Notes under the pieces: generated by a model
The model's database searches: none
Told to the model about the DNA's origin: nothing
The model's input: only the letters and a program-made list of their open reading frames with translations
Shown: piece by piece, positions 17,714 through 24,753 of the stretch
Numbering within the stretch: the first letter of the stretch is position 1
Layout: each line of letters starts with the position of its first letter
Source of the DNA: Bacteroidetes bacterium HGW-Bacteroidetes-21
GTDB taxonomy: Bacteria > Bacteroidota > Bacteroidia > Bacteroidales > GWA2-32-17
Reading direction: 5' to 3'
Length of the DNA stretch: 32,883 nt
Assembly (NCBI GenBank): GCA_002840935.1
Contig: PHDH01000013.1
Coordinates: forward strand, 1-32,883
Made by a program: the position numbers and the translations under genes

Positions 17714-18346
17714 TTAGACTTCTACCAGGCAGAAATGAATTTTTATCTGGTATGCGCCGGGTTTTAAAATATACCCGGGTTTAATTCGGTAATCAATGGT
17801 AAAACTATATTCGTTATAATCTGTCAGGTAGCTTCCTGGACCGTTTACCTGACTTCCATCGCAAGGGGCCGGGACGATGCGGGGACCCATAGGGATAATT
17901 TCTAAAAGATCGTACTGCGTGTTGCCGGCAAAAATCTGAAAAACACCACTGTTAAGGGGTGTGCCGCACCCATTGTAAATTTTGACTTCAATAAGGTCGA
18001 GTTCGGGGTTTTGACCGCTGGTTCCGTAGTTCACTAAAGTTTCCCATTCGTTGGCAGGGAGGACGCTATTATTGTCAATATACATCATAAGACGCCAACG
18101 GCAACTATTGGGAACAACTTCATCAATTCTGAGACGGAGCATGGTACTGCCGCTGTGCGTAATGCCGGTAATAAAGTCACGCATGTCGTCAAAGACAAAA
18201 TCAACGTTTCCCGAAGTAGTCATTAAAAATTCACTGGTACCCATGATGGCGTCAGCACAATTCGAAGTGACCGGATTCAGGCACACTTGAGCATCTGTCT
18301 GATACAGGAAAAAAAATAAGAAAAATGTGGTAAGAATATTTCTCAT
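17714..18346 (-). CDS. Secreted pilin-like subunit, minor paralogue
   Basis: The 210-residue protein has a signal peptide (residues 1-19, cleaved near YQTDAQVC). The mature protein shares landmarks with its upstream neighbour: FLMTTSGNVDFVFDDMRDFITGI near the N-terminus, and YNEYSFTIDYRIKPG, then LKPGAYQIKIHFCLVEV, at the C-terminus. The spacing and alternating hydrophobic strands suggest one Ig-like beta sandwich ending in a PGxYxxxV strand, as in spore-coat-U or archaic pilins. It has six Cys residues in the mature part, unlike the neighbour, and could be disulfide-bonded. It is separated from the first subunit gene by an intrinsic terminator, so it is probably less expressed, and it abuts the usher-like gene by 3 bases. 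It might be a tip or adaptor subunit. No database family is recognised. Confidence 0.7.
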   Translation of the reverse strand: MRNILTTFFLFFFLYQTDAQVCLNPVTSNCADAIMGTSEFLMTTSGNVDFVFDDMRDFITGITHSGSTMLRLRIDEVVPNSCRWRLMMYIDNNSVLPANEWETLVNYGTSGQNPELDLIEVKIYNGCGTPLNSGVFQIFAGNTQYDLLEIIPMGPRIVPAPCDGSQVNGPGSYLTDYNEYSFTIDYRIKPGYILKPGAYQIKIHFCLVEV

Positions 18347-18357
18347 AGGTTGGGAAT

Positions 18358-18388
18358 AAAAACTGCCTGCTTTGTGCAGGCAGTTTTT
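18358..18388 (-). terminator. Intrinsic terminator between the two subunit genes
   Basis: A perfect 13-bp inverted repeat (AAAAACTGCCTGC at 18358-18370 and GCAGGCAGTTTTT at 18376-18388) encloses a 5-base loop. The A and T runs make it bidirectional in form. On the minus strand it begins 12 bases after the stop codon of the first subunit gene and ends in TTTTT, as rho-independent terminators do. The next gene of the locus starts 11 bases beyond it, so it should attenuate rather than end the operon. Confidence 0.85.
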
Positions 18389-18400
18389 AAAAATGGAAAA

Positions 18401-19186
18401 CTATTGGTCTTCTAAAAGGATGTATTTTACGTTCATAGTATATACACCAGGGTTAGCATAAGCGCCAGCCGCATTTACAGTTTCCAGATCTTCTGCATTT
18501 CCTAAGTTGTCACCAGCGAAAGGGAAAATTGCGGGTAATCCGGGAACGATACGATAGTCAATAGTGAAGTAGTAGTCGGTAAAATCCTGACCAACACCGG
18601 GACTAGCAATCAGATAGCTTCCACCAGGAGCACCATCATCACCAGCTACTGTGCCGGAATGACCCTGAATATATTTCTGGTCAACACCAGGAGCTGTATA
18701 AGGAGTAGCACTGTAGAAAATGCTATTTTGTCCTACAACAGGAGCTGCTGTTTGTGCATCCTGAAATAATCCGCTGTAATCGGTAGCAGTACCACCGGCA
18801 GCATTGGCGTCATAACGGTTAGCTTCATACTGATGAAGTTCAAGGCAACTTAAAGGAAGGGCACTGATAGCATTAGCACCACCACCGCCACTGTAAGTCA
18901 TTTGTTGATCCCAGATTGTTCCTGCTTGTGAAGTTCCTACTGCATACAAATCCCATGTAACAGATGAGGAAACTTTGAGGATAGTAGCAGCATATTTAAT
19001 AATACCGCTATAATATTCGCGGATATCATCAAATACAAAATCAACTTGGTCGGGTGTAGTCATATGAAGCTGCAATACAGGTTGCAGATCCATTGTTACT
19101 GTTACGTTCTTTTCGTCAATTAACTGGCCGAACGAAAGACCACTGAACATTGCCACGAGGGCGAAGCTTAAAAAACACTTTTTCAT
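18401..19186 (-). CDS. Secreted pilin-like subunit, probable major subunit
   Basis: The protein has about 261 residues with a signal peptide (MKKCFLSFALVAMFSGLSFG, cleaved before QLIDEK). It contains VTMDLQPVLQLHMTTPDQVD followed by FVFDDIREYYSGI, then SVTWDLYAVGTS, a Gly/Ala-rich central insert (about 90-200), FTDYYFTIDYRIVPGLP, and a C-terminal strand NPGVYTMNVKYILLEDQ. The paralogous downstream gene shares the N- and C-terminal motifs. A strong terminator directly follows, which fits a highly expressed major subunit. An in-frame ATG six bases upstream (19192) is an alternative start; I prefer the MKK start for the signal peptide. The gap to the chaperone-like gene is 32 bases. There is no T9SS sorting domain and no lipobox. 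The pilin role is inferred from fold-like motifs and neighbours. Confidence 0.7.
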   Translation of the reverse strand: MKKCFLSFALVAMFSGLSFGQLIDEKNVTVTMDLQPVLQLHMTTPDQVDFVFDDIREYYSGIIKYAATILKVSSSVTWDLYAVGTSQAGTIWDQQMTYSGGGGANAISALPLSCLELHQYEANRYDANAAGGTATDYSGLFQDAQTAAPVVGQNSIFYSATPYTAPGVDQKYIQGHSGTVAGDDGAPGGSYLIASPGVGQDFTDYYFTIDYRIVPGLPAIFPFAGDNLGNAEDLETVNAAGAYANPGVYTMNVKYILLEDQ

Positions 19187-19218
19187 AGGCATTAGATTTA
19201 GTTAAACATTAAGGTTAT

Positions 19219-20079
19219 TTATTTGATTTCAAATTCAAGTTCTGCAGCAACCAGTTCTTCCTTATTGCCATAATCTACAACGCCAATGGCAGAGTATTTC
19301 CCGGGCAAAATATCTGAACCGAGTTCATAGGAGAATTCACGCGTATATTGAGGTAGAATGGTGAATTTTTTAACCTGCAATTTCTTCTGTTCTCCTGTTT
19401 TTAAATTTGTGAGTTCTAAATATGAGGTGCAGTAACTGATGCCATCCCCACTGTTTTTAACCGTCATTTTTACAGATTTTGCAGTTTCTTTTTCAATAAA
19501 TGCCATGTTGGTTACATCCAACTTGTTGATTTTGACATTGGGTGGATTCTGATACATATATACACCAAAACCAAAGGTTGGAATAATCCCCATCGAAATT
19601 CTTTTAGGGACATCTGTTTGGTCTAAAGGTGCTTTTTCTGCAAGCTGTTCGATAGTTAAAATTGTCCAACTGGCAACATAAGCATCCTCTTCGTCGGGAA
19701 TGGTAATAATGGCTTTCAATTTTATTTCTTCTCCGGGATCTAATTCGAAAAAAGAGGGACTAACCGCAATCCATTTAGATAATCCATATTTTCTTTCTTC
19801 TGGTTTTAACATGGTGGGTTTTCCATTGGTACCCATTTCGAAATCATTAAAACCGACCTGAAACTGGTATTTCTTTTTTGTATCGTTCTTTACTCTGATT
19901 TCTTTTGATTCAGAATTTCCCGGTTTAATGGATAAATGCATGGATGAAGGCGAAATGGAAACCCCCATATCGGTATACATTGTATCACTTGGGTTTTGAG
20001 CAATTATACCAATCGTTGAAAAAAAATAAATTGCTATTAACTGAATTCCTCTAACGAATACTTTACCTCTAGCCTTCAT
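19219..20079 (-). CDS. Periplasmic PapD/DUF916-like chaperone candidate, two Ig-like domains
   Basis: The protein has about 286 residues with a signal peptide (cleaved near GIIAQNPS). Domain 1 (about 40-150) begins VSISPSSMHLSIKPGNSESK and has KEIRVKNDTKKKYQFQV, then WIAVSPSFFELDPGEEIKLK. This is the order seen in PapD-type chaperones and DUF916 proteins, where a P-x-F-x-L-x-P-G strand follows the variable loop. Domain 2 (about 175-280) has NVKINKLDVTNM, SVKMTVKNSGDG and ILPGKYSAIGVVDYG. There is no C-terminal transmembrane helix, unlike DUF916 proteins of Gram-positives. It is the first gene of the locus, as chaperones often are next to their subunits. I chose the ATG at 20079, preceded by AAAGG five bases upstream; the longer frame (to 20118) would disrupt the signal peptide. 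The chaperone role is inference. Confidence 0.72.
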   Translation of the reverse strand: MKARGKVFVRGIQLIAIYFFSTIGIIAQNPSDTMYTDMGVSISPSSMHLSIKPGNSESKEIRVKNDTKKKYQFQVGFNDFEMGTNGKPTMLKPEERKYGLSKWIAVSPSFFELDPGEEIKLKAIITIPDEEDAYVASWTILTIEQLAEKAPLDQTDVPKRISMGIIPTFGFGVYMYQNPPNVKINKLDVTNMAFIEKETAKSVKMTVKNSGDGISYCTSYLELTNLKTGEQKKLQVKKFTILPQYTREFSYELGSDILPGKYSAIGVVDYGNKEELVAAELEFEIK

Positions 20080-20238
20080 AATTACCTTTTTTATGAACAG
20101 TCCCCAACTGTTAAACAAAAGTTTCTACGGTAAAATACTTTATTAGGTTACAGTCACTTGGATTTGATTCATCCTTTGCTCTAAAACGCTGAATCGTTAA
20201 TATTATTTAAAATATTGAACTGTAGCATTGTTAATGCC

Positions 20239-20266
20239 TTGTTAAAGGGGATTCTTTATATTTTTG
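20239..20266 (+). promoter_or_regulatory. Probable Bacteroidota-type promoter for the TlpA-like gene
   Basis: TTG at 20239-20241 and TATTTTTG at 20259-20266 match the -33 TTG and -7 TAnnTTTG elements known in Bacteroidota, with a spacer of 17 bases. Transcription would begin close to the ATG at 20281, giving a very short leader. The 20080-20280 gap is divergent and must also hold the promoter for the chaperone-like operon on the minus strand, for which I see no good match. Confidence 0.5.
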
Positions 20267-20280
20267 TAAAAATTGGATGA

Positions 20281-21426
20281 ATGAGAAATATTTTACTTTT
20301 ATCAATACTCATATCTTTTCATTCGTGTCAGAATGAGGATTATAATTTTGAAATTTCAGGAGTAATTAATGGAGGTAAAGGCAAGGCTATTTTTTTATCT
20401 TCAACTTCAGAGAATGATTCTGTTGTTATTGATTCGGATGACGGATTTCTTTTTAAAGGGAAAGTGAAAAACGGTAATTTTTATAATCTCTACTTCGATA
20501 AAACACGTCCCATTTTGTTATATGTTGATTCGGGGAATGTTATTAAAATCCAGGCAGAAATTGAAAGTTTTGATAAAATCTATAATGTAGAAGGTTCCGA
20601 TGTTTCTTCTGATATTAAAACATTGCAGGGGAAATTAGAAGCTACCTACAATAAAATTAAATCGATTTACGATGAAAATATGAAAAATGCGGATTCTACA
20701 AAAATAGACTCCATTAAAAACATTATTACGTTGGAAACAAATAAAACAGTTAATGAGCACCGTGATTTTATTCTCGATTTTATTCGTAAAAATCCTTCGT
20801 CGTTTGCTGTACTTCCTGCCATTTATCAGTCTTTTGATGCACGAACCCCCATATTTTCTTATTTGAATGATTATGTTTATTTCCGGATGGTTGATTCAGC
20901 TTTAATGGCTACGAATCCAAAATCTGTTCATACTCAAGATTTTCATAGTCAGGTAATACAATATAAAAGACAATACGATTCATTTATCTCTCAGCAAACA
21001 AAACCAGTCGAAATGCAGACAGCGCCTGACTTTAAAGTTATGAGTCCCGAAGGTAAAATGATTTCGTTATCTTCTTTCAGAGGAAAATATGTCTTGCTCG
21101 ATTTTTGGGCATCATGGTGTGGCCCTTGTCGTAAAGAAAACCCCAATCTTGTTAACGCATACCGAATATTTAAAAAGAAAAACTTTACAATTTTTCAGGT
21201 TTCTTTGGATAATAATAAACCAGACTGGATTGCAGCTATTGATAAGGATAAGCTGGGAGAATGGTCACACGGTAGCGATTTGAAATATTGGGAATCGGAA
21301 CCCGGAAAATTGTATAATGTAGGAAGTATACCATCCAATTTCCTAATCAATCCCGACGGAGTTATTATTGCGCAGGATTTGCGTGGCGAAGATTTACAAA
21401 ATAAACTAAAGGAAGTGTTGAAATAG
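20281..21426 (+). CDS. TlpA-like thioredoxin lipoprotein with N-terminal DUF4369 region
   Basis: The 381-residue protein is a predicted lipoprotein: the leader MRNILLLSILISFHSC ends at Cys16. Residues about 22-115 match the DUF4369 beta domain common in Bacteroidota (FEISGVINGGKGKAIFL...). A helical linker follows, then a TlpA/ResA-type thioredoxin domain (about 245-381) with the redox motif WCGPC at 279-283 and the cis-proline region VGSIPSNFLINPDG. It probably reduces or exchanges disulfides in periplasmic proteins, attached to a membrane. It is transcribed divergently from the chaperone-like operon, whose second subunit has several cysteines, but a functional link is only a possibility. 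Such proteins are numerous in the phylum with varied partners. Confidence 0.92.
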   Translation: MRNILLLSILISFHSCQNEDYNFEISGVINGGKGKAIFLSSTSENDSVVIDSDDGFLFKGKVKNGNFYNLYFDKTRPILLYVDSGNVIKIQAEIESFDKIYNVEGSDVSSDIKTLQGKLEATYNKIKSIYDENMKNADSTKIDSIKNIITLETNKTVNEHRDFILDFIRKNPSSFAVLPAIYQSFDARTPIFSYLNDYVYFRMVDSALMATNPKSVHTQDFHSQVIQYKRQYDSFISQQTKPVEMQTAPDFKVMSPEGKMISLSSFRGKYVLLDFWASWCGPCRKENPNLVNAYRIFKKKNFTIFQVSLDNNKPDWIAAIDKDKLGEWSHGSDLKYWESEPGKLYNVGSIPSNFLINPDGVIIAQDLRGEDLQNKLKEVLK

Positions 21427-21499
21427 GTTTTTGTATTCACTTTTTTAAGGCTTTATTTACAATTTTATCTTACTTTTGGTAATCAAATAAATACCGATT

Positions 21500-23149
21500 A
21501 TGAAAAGAATTATTTTATTGTTTGCCCTTTTTGTCTTTGTCATACATTGTTTCGCTCAAAAAGAAACTTTAACCGAGATCACACCTTCAATATCTTCTCT
21601 TGTCGTTTATACCGAAGGTGTTGAATTTAGTCATCAGAACTCTGTGAAATTAACCGAAGGAAGAAATCTTTTGGTTTTTAAGGGTCTTTCTTCCAAGCTG
21701 GATATTCGCAGTATTAGAGTTAATGTAGAGTCCGATGTGTCTGTGCTCGCTATTAGCAGTAAGACGGATTTTATGTCGAAGAATCCTGATAAGCCACGGA
21801 TCAAAGTTCTGAAGGATTCTCTTAACCTGAGAAACGCAAAAATGCAGTTGTTGAAAGATGAATTAAACGCCATCGCTGTTCAAAGGGAATTGCTGATGAA
21901 GAATCAGGAACTTGCGGGTCAAAGTAATGGATTAAATACTTTGGAGCTTCAAAAAGCAGCCGATTTTTTCCAAAGTAGAATATTTGATTTGAATAAACGA
22001 GTTAGTCAACTGAATTTAATGATTCATGAGTTGGATCCTGAAATTCAGGCATTGACAGGCGAGCTGAACGAAACCGAAGCCAAATGTAATTTTCAGCGAA
22101 CAGAAATCTCGGTGTTGGTGAACGTAGAAATGGCTTGTCAGAAACAATTTGATTTGCGGTATTATATTGCCGATGCAGGATGGGCTCCTTATTACGAAAT
22201 AAAAGCAACAGAAATAAATCAGCCCATCACCTTAATTTATCGTGCTAAGGTTTTTAATAATACGGACATAGACTGGACCGATGTAAATATGACGCTATCT
22301 ACAGCCGATCCAAATAAAAGTGCCAATCAACCCCGTCTTGATCCTTGGAGGCTTAGTTATTATAATGAGTATACGGTTTCCAGTTATGAGAATAAAGTTC
22401 AGGCACAGTCAAATCTGAACGATAATTATTTCATGAAACAGGAAGAACAGAATAAAAGCATGAAGCAAAAAGGCAAAGTGAATTATACAACTATTTCTGT
22501 ATCAGAATTAAGTATTGATTTAAATGTGAAGACCCGTTACACGGTGCCCAGTAATTCAAAACCCTATATTGTTGATGTTACTGAATATCAACTCCCGGCT
22601 ACCTATAAGCACATTTGTGTCCCTAAAGTTGATCGGGAAGTTTATCTCCTGGCACAAATTACAGAATGGGAGGATCTTAATCTGGTCGAAGGTCAGGCAA
22701 CCGTGTATTTCGACGATACTTATGTGGGAAAATCTTATATCTCCACACGAGATGTAAGTGATACGCTGAGTCTGTCTCTGGGTCGTGATAAAAAGGTTTC
22801 CGTAATACGGACCAAGGTCAAGGACTTCACTTCTAAACAACTCATTGGAGCCAAAAAGAAAGAAACCAGCCGATATCAATTTGACATAAAAAATAACCGT
22901 AAAACCGCCATAGATATTGATGTTATTGATCAGGTACCTGTTTCAGATAATTCCGAAATTGAAGTGACCGTAGATGAAATTTCAGCAGCAAATTACAATA
23001 ATTTAACAGGGATTTTAATCTGGAATTACAAAATGCAGCCGGATGCAAAAAACCAGCATTTTCTGCAGTATACCATCAAATACCCTAAGAATAAATATGT
23101 TAATTCATCTTCTAAAAAATTCAAAACTATATCTTGCCCCAGTTTTTAA
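21500..23149 (+). CDS. DUF4139 domain-containing secreted protein (mucoidy inhibitor A family)
   Basis: The 549-residue protein has a signal peptide (residues 1-19, cleaved near HCFAQK). The N-terminal region (about 25-125) matches the DUF4140 type (SSLVVYTEGVEFSHQNSVKL). A coiled coil spans about 100-195. The DUF4139 region (about 200-549) has VEMACQKQFDLRYYIADAGW and APYYEIKA, plus FNNTDIDWTDVNMTLSTADP. These are hallmarks of the family named after MuiA. Biochemical function is unknown; location is periplasm or outer membrane. The ATG lies 22 bases after TACTTTTG (21471-21478), a match to the -7 element of the phylum, but no -33 element is seen at proper distance. Confidence 0.88.
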   Translation: MKRIILLFALFVFVIHCFAQKETLTEITPSISSLVVYTEGVEFSHQNSVKLTEGRNLLVFKGLSSKLDIRSIRVNVESDVSVLAISSKTDFMSKNPDKPRIKVLKDSLNLRNAKMQLLKDELNAIAVQRELLMKNQELAGQSNGLNTLELQKAADFFQSRIFDLNKRVSQLNLMIHELDPEIQALTGELNETEAKCNFQRTEISVLVNVEMACQKQFDLRYYIADAGWAPYYEIKATEINQPITLIYRAKVFNNTDIDWTDVNMTLSTADPNKSANQPRLDPWRLSYYNEYTVSSYENKVQAQSNLNDNYFMKQEEQNKSMKQKGKVNYTTISVSELSIDLNVKTRYTVPSNSKPYIVDVTEYQLPATYKHICVPKVDREVYLLAQITEWEDLNLVEGQATVYFDDTYVGKSYISTRDVSDTLSLSLGRDKKVSVIRTKVKDFTSKQLIGAKKKETSRYQFDIKNNRKTAIDIDVIDQVPVSDNSEIEVTVDEISAANYNNLTGILIWNYKMQPDAKNQHFLQYTIKYPKNKYVNSSSKKFKTISCPSF

Positions 23150-23298
23150 ATACGTTTAATTAGTATTTAGATAAATATTGATTGCATATGTTTGAAAGAT
23201 AGGCGAATGCTGTTTGTCGTGCCTGTTAGTTTGTATAACCTATTTACATTTTCGTATGTGACCGATTTTATATACTTTAGCGGGTTAATAGATTTGTC

Positions 23299-23733
23299 AT
23301 GAAGATTAAAATAGTAAATCGCTCCAAGCATCCTAATCCACAATATAGCACGCCGTTTTCGGCCGGTATGGATTTGCGTGCCAATTTAGAAAAACCTGTA
23401 GTATTAAAGTCGCTTGAAAGAGCACTTATCCTTACCGGGCTTTTTATCGAATTACCCGAAGGATATGAAGCACAGATTCGTCCACGCAGTGGTTTTGCTC
23501 TTAAAAAGGGGATTTCAGTGCTGAATACACCAGGAACCATTGATGCTGATTATCGTGGAGAAGTGGGGGTGATTCTCGTAAATCTCTCTGCCGAAGACTT
23601 TATCGTCGAAGATGGAGAAAGGATTTGTCAGATGATAATAGCCAGACACGAGCAAGCCGAATGGGAAAATGTAGAAATGCTCAACGAGAGTGTTAGAGGC
23701 GAAGGTGGTTTTGGAAGTACAGGTAAAAAATAA
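23299..23733 (+). CDS. dut: Deoxyuridine 5'-triphosphate nucleotidohydrolase (dUTPase)
   Basis: The enzyme hydrolyses dUTP to dUMP and pyrophosphate, keeping uracil out of DNA and supplying dUMP for thymidylate synthesis. The 144-residue length is standard for the trimeric class. All five motifs are visible: AGMDLRA (22-28), RPRSGFA (61-67), [17 protein letters not shown] (79-95, containing the catalytic Asp82), RICQMI (108-113) and [10 protein letters not shown] (134-143). It follows a 149-base gap and leads a run of plus-strand genes, with the nucleotidyltransferase gene only 9 bases downstream. Confidence 0.97.
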   Translation: MKIKIVNRSKHPNPQYSTPFSAGMDLRANLEKPVVLKSLERALILTGLFIELPEGYEAQIRPRSGFALKKGISVLNTPGTIDADYRGEVGVILVNLSAEDFIVEDGERICQMIIARHEQAEWENVEMLNESVRGEGGFGSTGKK

Positions 23734-23742
23734 TTCAGCATT

Positions 23743-24750
23743 ATGAAACTAATTATCCCTATGGCAGGTGTGGGAAAACGCCTCAGGCCGCATACCCTTA
23801 CAACGCCAAAACCTTTGTTGCCTATTGCCGGAAAACCCATCGTACAACGTCTTGTTGAAGATATAACCAAAGTGATTGGCAAACCTTTTGATGAAATTGC
23901 TTTTATTATAGGGCATTTTGGAAAGGAAGTGGAAGAACAGTTATGTAGTATTGCCAAAGACATGGGGTCTGTTCCCAGAATCTATTATCAGTCGGAAGCG
24001 CTGGGTACTGCTCATGCCGTTTTGTGTGCTGCACCATCTCTTGACGGTCCTGTAGTTGTGGCATTTGCTGATACTTTATTCATGGCCAAAGACATGCCCT
24101 TTAATGCATCCGACGACGCTGTTATTTGGGTTCAACAGGTGGATAATCCAGAGGCATTTGGTGTGGTTAAACTCGATAAAAGTGGTTTTATTTCTGACTT
24201 TATCGAAAAACCAAAAACATTTGTTTCTGATCTGGCCATTATTGGAATTTACTATGTGCGTGATGGGAAGAACTTTAAGGATGAATTACAATATCTCGTT
24301 AACAAGAGTAAAAAGGTCAATGGAGAATATCAGTTGACGGATGTTTTAGAGAATATGAAAGGCAAAGGAATTCGTTTTAAAACGGGCAAAGTTGACGAAT
24401 GGTTGGACTGTGGAAATAAAGATGCTACAATTTACACTAATCGACGTATTCTGGAATCACTTAATCCGAAAAGTCTGGTCGATAAATCATCCAAACTGGT
24501 CAATTCTATTGTTATTCCCCCTTGTTATGTGGGAGAAAATGTGATGATAGAAAATTCGGTTGTGGGACCTTATGTGTCGGTTGGAAATGACACTCAGATA
24601 AAAAATTCTATTATTCGCAATAGTATACTTCAAACCCATGCCCTGGTTAGTGTTGCCCATATCGAAAATTCGATGATAGGTAATCATGCCGAAATAATTG
24701 GCACGGCTTCTGAAGTAAATGTGGGTGATTTTAATGTTTTGGTAAAATAG
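23743..24750 (+). CDS. Sugar-phosphate nucleotidyltransferase (RmlA/GlmU-like) with left-handed beta-helix tail
   Basis: The 335-residue protein has the nucleotidyltransferase signature at its N-terminus: MAGVGKRLRPHT (residues 7-18) and TPKPLLPIAGKP (20-31), which bind the NTP. Downstream are AFADTLFMA (metal-site Asp), PEAFGVVKLD, FIEKP and GEYQLTDVL, as in glucose-1-phosphate thymidylyl- or uridylyltransferases. The last 80 residues form hexapeptide-type turns (VIENSVVGPYVSVGNDTQIK), a left-handed beta-helix. It should make an NDP-sugar for envelope polysaccharide; the base and sugar cannot be decided from sequence alone. It lies between dut and a TPR protein in an apparent operon. Confidence 0.9.
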   Translation: MKLIIPMAGVGKRLRPHTLTTPKPLLPIAGKPIVQRLVEDITKVIGKPFDEIAFIIGHFGKEVEEQLCSIAKDMGSVPRIYYQSEALGTAHAVLCAAPSLDGPVVVAFADTLFMAKDMPFNASDDAVIWVQQVDNPEAFGVVKLDKSGFISDFIEKPKTFVSDLAIIGIYYVRDGKNFKDELQYLVNKSKKVNGEYQLTDVLENMKGKGIRFKTGKVDEWLDCGNKDATIYTNRRILESLNPKSLVDKSSKLVNSIVIPPCYVGENVMIENSVVGPYVSVGNDTQIKNSIIRNSILQTHALVSVAHIENSMIGNHAEIIGTASEVNVGDFNVLVK

Positions 24751-24753
24751 ATT

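Noticed and set aside
20116-20123. CAAAAGTT (AACTTTTG on the minus strand) as a promoter for the chaperone-like operon
   Set aside because: The first base of the -7 element does not match and no -33 element is found in range.
23273-23280. TACTTTAG upstream of dut as a -7 promoter element
   Set aside because: It has one mismatch to TAnnTTTG and no TTG at a suitable distance upstream. Too weak to list as a promoter.
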